This document shows positions 54,122 to 64,000 of a stretch of DNA of 64,000 nt, piece by piece. The translations under genes were made by a program, and so were the position numbers. This DNA is from Setomelanomma holmii (Eukaryota; Ascomycota; Dothideomycetes; Pleosporales; Phaeosphaeriaceae), in contig ML978161.1 in NCBI GenBank assembly GCA_010015745.1, positions 434,001-498,000 of the forward strand. Reading direction: 5' to 3'. Position 1 is the stretch's first letter, and the number at the start of each line of letters is the position of its first letter. The notes beneath the pieces were generated by a model. The model had not been told where the DNA came from, ran no database searches, and saw only the letters and a program-made list of their open reading frames with translations.

Positions 54122-55365
54122 ATGGAGTTGATGCGAGACTAGCATGTGAAAGCAGTAAGGAAGAAAAGGAGGTAGTGAGATAAGAAGTAAGGGTATGAAT
54201 TTAGTGTAGCTGATCACTCGCTCTGTAGCTAGAGTAAAAAGAAAGAAAGGCGACATGTCCTCTGTCTGTTTAGGAGTTATAGTATCGTACACGCAAATAT
54301 GCGTTATGGGTCGAACGGTCTTCGCAGAACTCCAGAAGCAGCGCTAAGGGCGTGACTGCACTTAGAGCAGTCCAAGACTGCTTCTTTGTGTCAAGAGATC
54401 AGCTTCGCAACATCGACGGTGCGAGCTATAAGGAAGCAAATTTGGTGAATTAGAAAACACATGTCTTTGCACAATGATGAGAGAGTAGATGTGGTAGTGC
54501 ATCGTGACGTGGTGCCGACTAGCGCCCTCAGCTTCCTACAACGCCCTTGCACTTTCCTCCACGAACATCACAACGACCCTTCTCCTCAGGATTCACCCGT
54601 TACACTTCACCTGTAGAAGACTTCATCGTGACTTCTTCGTTCCATCATCAGCAGCTCTCCACAAGTCAATACAGAGCCTTGCGTATTACATTGTCTTGCA
54701 AGCTTCTACTAGCAAGGCTAGCGCACGCGTAAGTACCGGGTTTGCACGAATTAAGCCTCAGAAGATATGCTTGTCGTTGCTTGGCGAGAAAGAAGAAACT
54801 AGGTTAACAGAAACCTTCATTTGCTCTTCAAGCAAGTGCAGCTCCGTCACTGGGTTCTGTGAGGTGCAGGGTGCATGAGGAATCAGTTGTGGGCTTGGTC
54901 ATCGGGTATGACAAAGGACTAGCTTGACACCAGTCCGACCTACCATTAACTAGACGCGCATCGCAATACATGAATTTGCCTCCGCGAATAGATCGCCTAC
55001 AGCCTGCAATCTGGGAATATTCAATTCGAGATGCTCACCCCACAATTTACGGTGACAACCCTTGCGCCTCTCGGAACCAGCGTTTCTGCCAGAGTGGTCC
55101 TCCAATTTATCCACTCTGGAAGCATAGACCGAACGTCCGATGTGCGAATTGCACCACACAATTCAACCCAGATGACCAGAATTTCATACACTAGACCATT
55201 CATGGCGAACGGAGCCAGAAATATTGGGCTATAGGAAACAAGCAAAATAAAAGAGTTGGAGATGGTGCGCCTGAGCCCCGAGGTCAGCCTTACAGAGTCA
55301 TCACATAAGTACCTCCATTTCGCCCGTCTGTTGGTATCTAACAGCTGCATCACATCACCGCTACA
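54122..55365. other. Gene-poor stretch, 1.2 kb
   Basis: I see no gene; frames are short on both strands and lack family features. Confidence 0.5.
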
Positions 55366-56125
55366 ATGCTGGGACAAACCGCTCTTCTTGCTCTCGCTGT
55401 TGCGCCTTTGGCCATCGCCCAGGTTTCTGAAGGCTTTGAGAATGGATGGGACCAGACCGCATGGCCTATTTACGCTCGTGACTGCAACCAGGGCGGCACA
55501 GTTACCTTGGACAGCTCGACAGCCCACACCGGCAAGAACTCAATCCGTGTTGATGGAGCTGGTGGATATTGTGGTCACATTTTCGTCGGCACGACCAAGG
55601 TTCCAAGCGGAGATGTTTACGTTCGGACATACCTGTATGTGTTACAAGACATGCATCGAGCGAGACCAGCGCTGACTCAGGAACAGGAAAGCTTCAAAAG
55701 CTCTGACCGACTCTCACGTCTCTTTCATCACCATGCCCGACTCCGCTCAAGGCGCCAACAAGAATCTCCGCATTGGCGGCCAGTCTAAGATCATCATGTA
55801 TAACCGTGAAACGGACGATGCCACGCTTCCCGACCTTTCTCCTCAAGGTATCGCCACTTCCGCCGCCTTGCCTACCAACACCTGGACGTGCTTCGAGTAC
55901 CATCTCGGCACTGACGGCACCGTCGAGACCTGGCTGAACAATGCTACCGTTGCTGGTCTCACCGTAAAGTCTGGTGTCAGCAATCCCAATGCTGCGCAAT
56001 GGCAGAGGGGCACGACTAAGCCCAAGATCACGGGTGTGTACTTTGGCTGGGAGAGCTATGGCGGGGATACCAACACCTTCTGGTACGATGATATTGTGGT
56101 CAGCTCGACTCGTGTTGGCTGCTAG
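55366..56125 (+). CDS. Secreted CIP1-like polysaccharide-active protein
   Basis: Exons are 55366-55634 and 55687-56125 (235 residues). A signal peptide (GQTALLALAVAPLAIA) is followed by a jelly-roll protein. Its blocks HTGKNSIRVDGAGGYCGH, VYVRTYL, SHVSFITMPDS, LRIGGQSKIIMYNRETDD, TWTCFEYHLGTDG, KITGVYFGWESYGG and FWYDDIVVSSTRVGC match Trichoderma CIP1. CIP1 is a cellulase co-regulated protein with a beta-jelly-roll fold, proposed to act on plant cell-wall uronic-acid polymers as a lyase. Unlike the Trichoderma protein, there is no cellulose-binding module here. It would be secreted during growth on plant matter. The gene is intact. Confidence 0.88.
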
Positions 56126-56273
56126 GCCTGAGGCCAAAAATGCCCTTCTTGTATATACATAACAACCACAATTACAATGGCGTGTCACGATGCGTCGACC
56201 TTTTAAGCATATCTCGCTCCACCATGTACTTGCCGCATATTCAACACAATGTTGAAAAGCGTATGAGATCGAT

Positions 56274-57720
56274 CTACAACTTCGCCGAAGAATTTACAAA
56301 CGAACTCGCACCTTTCAAAGCCTGCACCGTCTCTTGCACAATCTCATCAACAATCTCGTGAGCCGATTGACCAGCCTTATTTACTGAGCCGCCAACAAGA
56401 CCAATTGGTCTGCATGTCATCAGCACTCTTCCCCAATCCCGCCTTGCAAGAAGAACTCACCTCAAAGCTGCCGCTTCCTCAATCTCATCCGTCAACTTCC
56501 CTGCCTCGTGCAATCGATCAAGCTCATGTACCAATGGCACGATCCCTTTGGACGTAAGTTCCTTGATCTCAGCCTGACGATTCGTCTCCCAGTCCTGAAT
56601 GTACGGATTATTCAGCGCGCGCAAAGGGCGGCCGGACCAGATTGTCGATTTAATCCAGGAGTCGTAGTTTGCTTTGATGACCCTGCACAACAGCGTCAGT
56701 ATCTCTCTTCCCAAGAGCAACGTCTAGAAACGTCTAAAAAGTGATTTCCGGGATGCGGTACCTACTCCTCCTTGAAACTCTTGGGCGCCTTACTTTCCAC
56801 ACTAACAATAAACCTCGTCCCAATCCACACTCCACTTGCACCAAGCATCAATGCAGCAGCTACACTGCGCCCATCATTGATACCGCCTGCTGCAACGAGC
56901 GCCACGGGTTTGCCAGTGATGGGTGACTTGTACTGTTTACATGCGTCTGCGCACGCTGGAATCAGAACGCTGGTGGCGATGTCGCCCGTGTGTCCGCCTG
57001 CCTCGCCGCCTTGCGCGATGATGATGTCGGCTCCCGCACGGCAGGCGTAGTGGACGTGTTTGGGGTGACCAATCATATTGCCGCTATTGACGGGAATTGA
57101 GTTGGTTCATGTTCTCAAAAGTTCTGGCTGTATGGATGCAACAGTTGCAGGGGAGAAGAAGGAAATTTGAGAAGACTTACTATAACACCCCAGCCTTGTG
57201 AAGCTTGTCGATTGCCCATTGTGGTGCTACACCGACGGCTGAAACGAAGAGTGTTGCGCCGCTTTCGATGATGATGTCGAGCATTTCGTCCAGATGACCG
57301 CCTGTGTAGTCGTACTATATCTCACACAGATATTAGCATATCTTACTTCATACTTTACATCTTGAACTACAATCCGCTATCTCTTTCTCATAGTTCAACA
57401 GGTCCAGTCCCACCCAGTTTCACCCACCAGTCACTAAAATTTAAACTCACATTCGTAGCCCTCGCCCCTCCCCCAATCTTCGGCAGCAACAAATCCACGC
57501 CAAACGGTGCATCCTTCCTATCTAGCAGATCTTTCATCTCCGCAATCATTTCTTTCAGCATCTTAGGCGTATACCGCGCGCCGCCCAGCGTGCCAAAGCC
57601 ACCCGCGTTTGTCACGGCTGCGGCGAGCTCGGGACCCGCGACTTGGTCCATGCCGGCGAGCATGATGGGGTGTTGGATACGCAGGAGTGTTGTGAGGGGG
57701 GTGGTGAGGGGTGGTGGCAT
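56274..57720 (-). CDS. Nitronate monooxygenase (2-nitropropane dioxygenase family)
   Basis: Exons (minus) are 57720-57451, 57314-57181, 57083-56766, 56682-56461 and 56409-56274 (359 residues). The FMN TIM barrel starts with IQHPIMLAGMDQVAGPELAAAV and GGFGTLGG. Then come AVGVAPQWAIDKLHKAGVL, GADIIIAQGGEAGGHTGD (FMN phosphate and catalytic His region), VAAGGINDGRSVAAALMLGA and VWIGTRF. It oxidises alkyl nitronates such as propionate-3-nitronate, using FMN and oxygen. The last residues are S-A-K-L; A-K-L is an accepted variant of the peroxisomal PTS1, so import into peroxisomes is possible (inference). All four introns keep phase. The gene is intact. Confidence 0.9.
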
Positions 57721-58183
57721 TTTGGTGGTGTTGACGAATGGAGTTGAGAAAAATTAGGGAGATGAATTCGGGAACGGTCAGTAGATGTTCAAGGTTGAAT
57801 GTGTGGTTGTCATGTTGAGTGAGGAGTGTATATGAAGCGAGGTAAGTCGAGAGACTAAGCACAGCAGATCTGACCGCGGCTCACGGTTTTAGCGCTGACT
57901 CGCTCGAGGCCGTTCAGGCTTAGGTTTGACACCGCTTTGGAGTGTAGATACATCCAACTTATTGGTCTTTCGTGTAACTTTAGCCATTTGAAAGTTCACA
58001 GGCTCCGGATTGCAGCTTGAGGTAGTCCGCTAAGCAGACCACTAGTCTAACGTATACAGACACTAGAGCAATTGTAGAAATCAGAGCGATCGGAGTTCCC
58101 TCATCAGTATAATTCTTGAACTATTTGGGAACATGTAGTACTTCTGGACCCTTTGAACGGTCTTCCAATCCCAGCTCCTTCGT
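57721..58183. other. Intergenic
   Basis: No gene or clear element in these 463 bp. Confidence 0.5.
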
Positions 58184-59816
58184 TCAGTCAACCTCTACTC
58201 CACAGAACCGTCTTCGGTCACCCTCAATATCCGTCATCATCTCCGGAAATCGGTCGTAGAACTTCGGATCCACCGTCCAATACTTCAGATCTCTGTGATA
58301 CCGCTCGAACAACGGACTCGGATAATGCGACCCTTGCCTCTCGTCATAGCAGAATGCGTCTTCAAACGAGAATGGCCAGTCGAACCGTACATACTCTGAG
58401 TAACACCTAGACAGTTCTCCGTTCTGGAAGATCTCCTCGTGATTCTGCACCAGTCGATCGCGGAGCGTAGGCCATGCAAAGAAGTCGATGGCTACTGGGT
58501 GCTTGAGGCTAGATTGTGCGAGACTTGGTCTCAGCCATCCGGGCACTTTATCCAGCTCTTCTTTAGTAGCATTAAGATAATACTGTTAGCTTGTCAGCAC
58601 CCGCATTTTTCCTGCCTCCAACGCAAAGCTCACCTTCAACAGCTTGAAGCTCTTGTACGCGACAGCCAGCCGCTCCATGTTCGGCAGATGTCGAAAGAGC
58701 AGATCGTCGACTTGTTTCAAGATTTGGAGCGCGGGGCTCTGCATCCATTCGTTAGACGTCTTGTCCCACCCTTTTTTGATTCCCAGGTACAAGAGGCCTG
58801 CTTCTGCAGTCTCTGACCGATCAAGGGCGAGAGAGCCGGTACTTGTTGATGAGCGGTATGAAAACACCTTTCCGAAGAGCTCGTTGCTTTTCTTCCATAC
58901 GGGACATAGTGCGCCGGCGGTAGAGGTGGTGGGAGATTCGGGATTGCCAATGTGCAGGACGACGGGGGAAGGGCAGCGCCAGTTTGGGCCGAATATCTTG
59001 GGGTTCACGTCAGTCCGGTTCATGCCAGACCGAATGCGCTTTTTACCTCAGCCATCATGGGCGCCCACGCAGCGGTCGCTGGGTCGTTGCCCCACGCAGC
59101 TAGCTCCTCCGCCTCTCCCTCTGGGGTTTCTACCACGGCTTCGAGATCGAGGTTCATGCCAATGGTTGGATCTGGTGCAGCTGGAGTGTCAACTTCCAAC
59201 CCGGTCATGACAGTCATGCCATCAAGATCGAGCGGCCTACTGGTATCTGGCACTCTCTCTTGAAAGTCGAACGGATTTGGTAGATCTATCGGCGTGGGCA
59301 GAACAGGCTTGACGTCGTTCGCGAAGGACATGGTTCGTCGTTTTGGCGATCCTTGACCTACCAATGCTGTGAGCCTCAGCTTGTAGCAGATAAGTAGGCT
59401 ACATGATGCATACCGACACTCGATGCTGCTGGAGAATCTCCTGACCCTCCATCATTGCCTATCCCCAAATTTGTATTTGTGTTGCGTGGAACCAGGTCGC
59501 AACCTATCACATTCTTGACGCTGTCGATGACGTCCCTTAATCGTTCGTTCTCGGCTCGTAAAACATCGATCTCAGACAATAAGCTTGCTGTTGCTCCATT
59601 TCGGTCTTGATCTCGCAAGATCTGTATAGTTCGCTCGAGCTCGGCAATGTGAGTTTTGGTCTTTTCTCTCAATGATCGCTGGGCCTCGCGATCAATGGCT
59701 CGCTTACGCTCACGCCTGTCCTGCTCCCCAAGACATGACGCTCGTCGCTTGCGCTTGACAACAGGAGCGATTGGTGTCTGAGGTGGCGCGGCGTCACTAG
59801 CTCGGCGGTCTACCAT
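58184..59816 (-). CDS. bZIP transcription factor with DUF3425 domain
   Basis: Exons (minus) are 59816-59414, 59366-59047, 58996-58634 and 58582-58184 (494 residues). The basic region RRERKRAIDREAQRSLREKT is followed by a leucine-zipper-like coil (HIAELERTIQIL ... LLSEIDVLRAENERLRDVI). A Pro/Asp-rich middle follows. The C-terminal DUF3425 domain reads KVPGWLRPSLAQSSLKHPVAIDFFAWPTLRDRL with the usual WP..RD core, then FDWPFSFEDAF. These fungal-only regulators bind DNA in the nucleus; known relatives act in stress response, conidiation or secondary metabolism. All three introns join in phase. The gene is intact. Confidence 0.9.
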
Positions 59817-60397
59817 TGCGGCAGTGTGATGTGAAATATATTTAATGCACTCTCGAATCGATTGTTGATAGTCAATACTTAGTATATTGTCGATGATACC
59901 GAGTCAATTAGACTGCCGTGACATGTTGAGACTATATCTGGCACACGGACGCCTACCGAGGGACCTTTGGAGACTGTGGTGTTCTCCATGGTGGATCTTT
60001 AGCGCAGCCGGCGTGCCAGAATGCGGGGGAAGTGGGGTCTGGGGAAGAAGCCTTAAAGCATGGAACTCAGTCGCGAGCTTGCTTGCGACAAGGGCTTAAC
60101 GCTCTTCGCTCTGGTCATTGACCCTGAATGGAAGTCCGGCTGTATTGATTGGCCGACAAACTCAGGGCGTAAGCACGGCGGGTCGCGTTGACGTTATTTG
60201 CCTGTTTGGAGTTACCGAAGAATGCCATTCTTTTACCGATGCGGACGAACAAGGCCCGACCATCCTCAAAGTCCATCTACAATTATAACGAACTGGAAGA
60301 TTGTCATCAGTCAAGCTGCACGATGTCCCAAAAATGATGCAAGAGTGCTGTGAGAGCGCAGATCATGACTTGCGGCGTCGATGCGCCTTCATTGTAT
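59817..60397. other. Intergenic
   Basis: No gene or clear element in these 581 bp. Confidence 0.5.
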
Positions 60398-61298
60398 TTA
60401 CAGCTTCGAAGGCTTCCAGTTCGGCTTGCGCTTTTGGGCAAAAGCACTTAGGCCCTCCAGAGCATTCTCGCCAGACTGCAAAGCATCATTGAATCGCTCA
60501 ATAGTCATTTGAGTGGCTCGCTCGACGCTTCCATGCTCCCATGCTTCCTTCAGCGCAGCTCTCGTGACGATTGCTGCATCTGGTGAGATGTGGGCAACCT
60601 CATTTGCCAGCTTTACTGCCTCATCCACGACTGTGTTTTGTGATGGCGATATCCGGTTCACGAGATTGAGCTCTTTGGCTCGCTGTGCGGTGATGGGCTT
60701 GCCTGTCAATGCCATCTCTGATGCTACGGGAAGACCGACGTTGCGGACGAGGCGTGGTGGTCCACCTGCTCCTGCGAAGATACCACGAAGCGCTTCTGGG
60801 AGGCCAAATGTCGCACCCGGGGCAGCCACGACCAAGTCACTGTAGTTAGTGTTAGCTTTATGCAATCGGCGTGAAATGTCTTCGTAGCACGTACCATCCC
60901 AAGACGATCTCGAAGCCGCCACCCAGCGCAAACCCGTTCACGGCTGCGATGACTGGCTTCTTGCCTCCCCTCCTGCTGAGTCCACCGAAGCCACTCAATG
61001 GGTGTCTCATGAGCCCTGGGTTCGCCTTGACCTTCCCGCTCCTGATATTTCCGAGTTCAATCAAGTCCTGGCCTGCGCAGAAGCTCTTCTTGCCAGCACC
61101 GGTGATGATGGCCACTCGTAGATTTGGCTCGCGGTCGAACCAGTCAAAGACTTGACCCATTTCGAGATGACCAGCGAAAGGAATGCTGTTCATCTGCCTC
61201 TCGCGATTTATGGTAACGAGCAGGACATAGTCGGCCGGGTATGAGAGCAGGACATGCGAAGTGGGCGGAGGGCTCATTTGTGGCTTCACTGTCGACAT
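60398..61298 (-). CDS. Enoyl-CoA hydratase/isomerase, peroxisomal
   Basis: Exons (minus) are 61298-60895 and 60839-60398 (281 residues). Crotonase-fold motifs are SFCAGQDLIELG (first oxyanion-hole strand), KPVIAAVNGFALGGGFEIVLGCDLVVAAPGA (signature, spanning the splice) and FGLPEALRGIFAGAGGPPRL. The protein ends in S-K-L, the canonical peroxisomal PTS1, so it most likely hydrates enoyl-CoA in peroxisomal beta-oxidation or a related acyl-CoA pathway. I chose the ATG at 61298 (MSTVKPQMSPPP). The intron GTACGT...CTACAG restores the conserved G-C-D-L-V. Confidence 0.93.
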
Positions 61299-61800
61299 TG
61301 TGGACGCTTGCACTGGTGTGACTGTATTTGGGCGTGCCTTTTATGCTTCTGAAGCTTCAATACGGATCGGTCAGCTGTCAAGAGGGTGAAAAGTCGCTAC
61401 ATGGTTGCTGGTGAGGGTAAGCTCTTGCGAGTCTCCGCGCGACAATGGGCCGAGGTTCACAGCATCCGTGCGCGCTATGCCCCATCGAGCATCAACAAAC
61501 TACTGTTTACTGATAAGTTACACAGTCGGATAATTTCCATGCCTCTACACACGTAACTTAAACCTTTTTTGCCATGATTGCATTCACCTTCAGGTTTCCG
61601 ATTCACAACGCATTGCTGAAGTGTAATCCTGACATGTTGATACAACCCTGTTGTCTGCGTAGGAGCAGCATCATCCACCTGCTGGCATACAAATCAGCGG
61701 ACCCGAACAACGCCATTCCATGTAATTCCAACGAGGCAAATACATGTTCCGGGCGAGACACTTTGTATCTAGAGCATCTTCGAACGATGTCATATGCCGC
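61299..61800. other. Intergenic
   Basis: No gene in these 502 bp. Confidence 0.5.
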
Positions 61801-62227
61801 CTATCGTCTCCAACGCCTAGGTATCCTCCAGTCGTTGGGGTGTCCACCCAGCAATGGGTATATGTATAGTGCGCACCAGACCGCCCACGCTACTGCTCCG
61901 ATAACGAGGAAAGCCCCAATCCAGTATGGCACAGTTCGATGTGCGACAATCAGCCGTCCATGGCCCTTGATGCTCGGTGGAATGATTCGATGCTGATGAA
62001 GAAGTGTGTAGCCTGGTCGTGGTCTCTCGACTGGGCTGACTTCGTCGACGAGCGAGTCGATGCGGGGAGAGGAGCCAATGGGTTCGATTGTACCGTATGC
62101 GACAGACTTGAGGGGAGGAGACTCGGATGTCGCGGCATCACGTTCAATATCGTCAAACTGCGGCGAGGGTCAGCATGGTACAGCTGTGGGTCTCGAACCT
62201 CAGAGGAAGGAATACCAGTCCTGCCAT
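61801..62227 (-). CDS. Small single-pass membrane protein, unknown family
   Basis: Exons (minus) are 62227-62216 (12 nt, M-A-G-L) and 62157-61801, giving 122 residues. The second exon is continuously protein-like: FDDIERDAATSESPPLKSV, a Pro/Arg-rich stretch, HQHRIIPPSIKGHGRLIVAH, then one long membrane helix (VPYWIGAFLVIGAVAWAVWC, about residues 80-106) and a short basic C-terminus ending RRWRR. The donor GTATTC and acceptor CCGCAG are acceptable, and phase is kept. A different, longer first exon is possible. The C-terminal position of the helix suggests a tail-anchored or single-pass protein. I do not recognise the family. Confidence 0.55.
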
Positions 62228-63234
62228 CGCAAAGGATGCTTGACCGGCTGCACGGAGGTTGACTTTTAGCTTTGATTATTCTTAAACCTTCGTGGATGTG
62301 CGAGCGACAGAAATGCCTAGGAAACCCTCAGACGTCCGGTCAAGAAAGCGCCGCGAGTGGTGCTCAGCCTGTGGCTAGAAGCTTGGTGTATCCGTGGTGT
62401 ACCATGACCAGCAAACTGGCGAGCTTCCAGCAGGAAGGCGCCCCTAATCGTCGTGCATATTCCCCCATCTCTTGGCATGCGTACTCAAGGTCACAGTGCG
62501 GACTCATCAGCAAGCCACTGGCTCGTCGGATTGCTGCACGCTGCTGACTCTCTTCTGCCTCCACTTGCATGATCCCCAAGTCTGGTCCGGGATAAGCTAA
62601 GCCGATCTACTAGGGCCATTCCGCTGGTGCATGACGCCGGCGATCGTCTCGACCATGATTGCCTTCGTTTAGCATACCAAAGAGTTTACTGTTTGTGTGC
62701 AAAACATTGCCCTCTTTCCATCAGCCAAAGAGCGCAATTCGCTTGAGTATGTCATCGCTTCGTAGTCGCAGGAGGACGCCACCTTTGCACATGCGGGGTC
62801 AGCTGAGCCCGCGGATCATCAGCGAAGGAGGCTCCATACCCTGATCGCAATGTGCAACTGTGAAGTGCATATTAGGGCAAACAGCTCCCGACCAAAGTGT
62901 AGATAAGTCGATTGTTTGAGGCCGGCCTCCTGACGAAAACTTTACCAAAAAGGCTGCACGCCGCAGCTTTCAAGGGTACGCCAACCGACTGCGAGGTTGT
63001 GGAACTCGACTTTCCAAGTAAAAGTGACACGGCTTGTTTGCTCTTTTCCAACCTTGCCGGCCTCGAGGACCGTATTCCTTCATTAATGAGCAACCCTCGT
63101 GCAGTGTTACTATCAGTCCTCAAGCCGCTAGGAAACAGCGGCAAGGCTGAGAGCGACAGGAAGCCGCATATTAAGGGAAGGGCAATCCTCGCACTCATCC
63201 CACAGCCTCGAAGAAGATACATCCATCAAGCACA
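62228..63234. other. Intergenic, 1.0 kb
   Basis: No gene was called. A plus-strand frame at 62912-63349 and a minus-strand frame at 62872-63222 overlap each other, and neither has family features. Confidence 0.45.
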
Positions 63235-64000
63235 ATGGCGACCGCTACTTTGCCTTGTGGATACATTAAGATCGAGGACAGTCCTTCGCCAGAGCCGACC
63301 ATCGTCTCTTTCGAGCCCACACCCGTTAGCATTGAGACTCCAGCCTTGAACGACTCACGGGACCCGGAGGGATTTCTCAAGAGATGCTCAGGCTTCAACA
63401 AGAAAACAAGGCTTCGTTGCAGCGCAATCATTGGCAAGAAGTCCGAGCAGACATGTCATCCCACGTTCCTTCCTACCTGCAGATCGCACCGTGATCAACA
63501 AAGCTTTGCGGGATGGTGTCAATTCCAGCACCTTAGCGGCGAAAGATGTGGGAGGCTGTTCAGATGGGTACCACCGTACTTCGAATTGTGTTCCGAGCAT
63601 CAAGGACATCCAGACACACCGTGCTATTTCTTCAGGCTGCCGCTCGAACTCAGGCACGAGGTATATCGCTACCTGCTGCCAGACCGGCCCATTGGCTCCT
63701 CGACGGCAGCTTTACACGATGGCATAAGCGTGTATCACAATCAGCCATTCATGCCGCTCAATCCAGCTACTGGGCAACCGCTGCCTCCAGTTCGCCGCCG
63801 TTACCAGCCACACGTTCATGTAAATATGCCTTGGCAGCCTACCGCTATGGTCATGGCCCCTAGATCCGGCAATTTCGACAGCATCTTCCCCATACCAGCC
63901 CTGGATCTGTTTCTCATCAACCGTCAAATCTACCAAGAGGCCAAAAGCTTCCTCTTCAGCTCAATTCCATTCACAATCGACGTGCGCAAAGATGGCGCTT
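63235..64000 (+). CDS. Cys-rich F-box-like fungal family protein, 5' part (runs off window)
   Basis: From the ATG at 63235 the frame is open for 255 codons to the window end. Residues about 55-125 hold spaced Cys and His pairs (KRCSGFNKKTRLRCSA, CHPTFLPTCRSH, GERCGRLFRW, FELCSEHQ) that suggest a zinc-binding module. An F-box-like motif follows (FFRLPLELRHEVYRYLLP), then LDLFLINRQIYQEAKSFLF. Such Cys-module plus LPxELRxxVY proteins form a large family of unknown role in dothideomycetes. Pattern and position make it a relative of the relicts at 38.2 and 50.4 kb, but this copy shows no lesion in the part seen. The C-terminus is outside the window. Confidence 0.8.
   Translation, partial: MATATLPCGYIKIEDSPSPEPTIVSFEPTPVSIETPALNDSRDPEGFLKRCSGFNKKTRLRCSAIIGKKSEQTCHPTFLPTCRSHRDQQSFAGWCQFQHLSGERCGRLFRWVPPYFELCSEHQGHPDTPCYFFRLPLELRHEVYRYLLPDRPIGSSTAALHDGISVYHNQPFMPLNPATGQPLPPVRRRYQPHVHVNMPWQPTAMVMAPRSGNFDSIFPIPALDLFLINRQIYQEAKSFLFSSIPFTIDVRKDGA

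Noticed and set aside
62075..62100. GGTTCGATTGT, similar to a tRNA B-box
   Set aside because: There is no matching A-box or acceptor stem, and the sequence is antisense coding of the small membrane protein.
1..64000. TAG reassigned to a sense codon, because TAG interrupts several conserved frames (MFS, GMC, HET, F-box B)
   Set aside because: Intact genes here end naturally in TAG (PAPS reductase, ATP sulfurylase, CHCHD2-like, CIP1-like), and TAA and TGA also interrupt the broken genes. The replaced residues do not point to a single amino acid.
1..64000. Sequencing error as the sole explanation of all shifts and stops
   Set aside because: Lesions avoid about 22-23 kb of conserved coding sequence; errors should hit these too. 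It stays possible for single sites such as 27588 or 21200.

Overview
The window is nuclear DNA of a filamentous ascomycete fungus, probably a dothideomycete (the class is an inference). The evidence is fungal-only families (HET, Zn2Cys6, bZIP-DUF3425, cutinase, CIP1), fungal-type ATP sulfurylase with its inactive APS-kinase-like tail, and short GT-AG introns, mostly about 45-75 bp. I saw no rRNA, convincing tRNA, CRISPR array or transposon.

Layout: 1-4.0 kb holds the 3' part of a gene for a repetitive, disordered protein, whose frame is broken. 5.3-8.9 kb holds two sulfate-assimilation genes, PAPS reductase and ATP sulfurylase. 10.1-15.1 kb is a gene graveyard: three decayed copies of one small fungal family, an unknown fragment and a dead GMC oxidoreductase. 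16.2-17.9 kb is an intact P450. 18.5-24.1 kb is a broken sugar locus (GH35-like beta-galactosidase, Zn2Cys6 regulator, sugar transporter). 24.6-31.1 kb carries redox and detoxification genes (MOSC protein, GST-like proteins, FAD monooxygenase). 31.8-34.0 kb has a cutinase converging on a fructosamine kinase. 34.7-39.8 kb has a HET gene with one stop, a dead lipase and a frameshifted F-box-like gene. 40.2-50.0 kb is conserved core (RNF10/Mag2 RING protein, Ubp3/USP10 deubiquitinase, dienelactone hydrolase, SelK-like membrane protein, SPOUT methyltransferase). 50.4-51.7 kb is a second F-box-like relict with four stops. 52.3-62.2 kb holds a CHCHD2/Mix17 protein, a DUF1330 protein, a CIP1-like secreted protein, a nitronate monooxygenase, a bZIP factor, a peroxisomal enoyl-CoA hydratase and a small membrane protein. 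A Cys-rich gene starting at 63,235 runs off the end.

The main pattern is a sharp contrast. About 22-23 kb of coding sequence in 21 genes reads without a lesion in my exon models. About a dozen accessory loci carry in-frame stops, one-base shifts or both. This fits ongoing pseudogenisation of accessory functions in an otherwise maintained genome. Family names come from recognised motifs read by eye; no database search was run.
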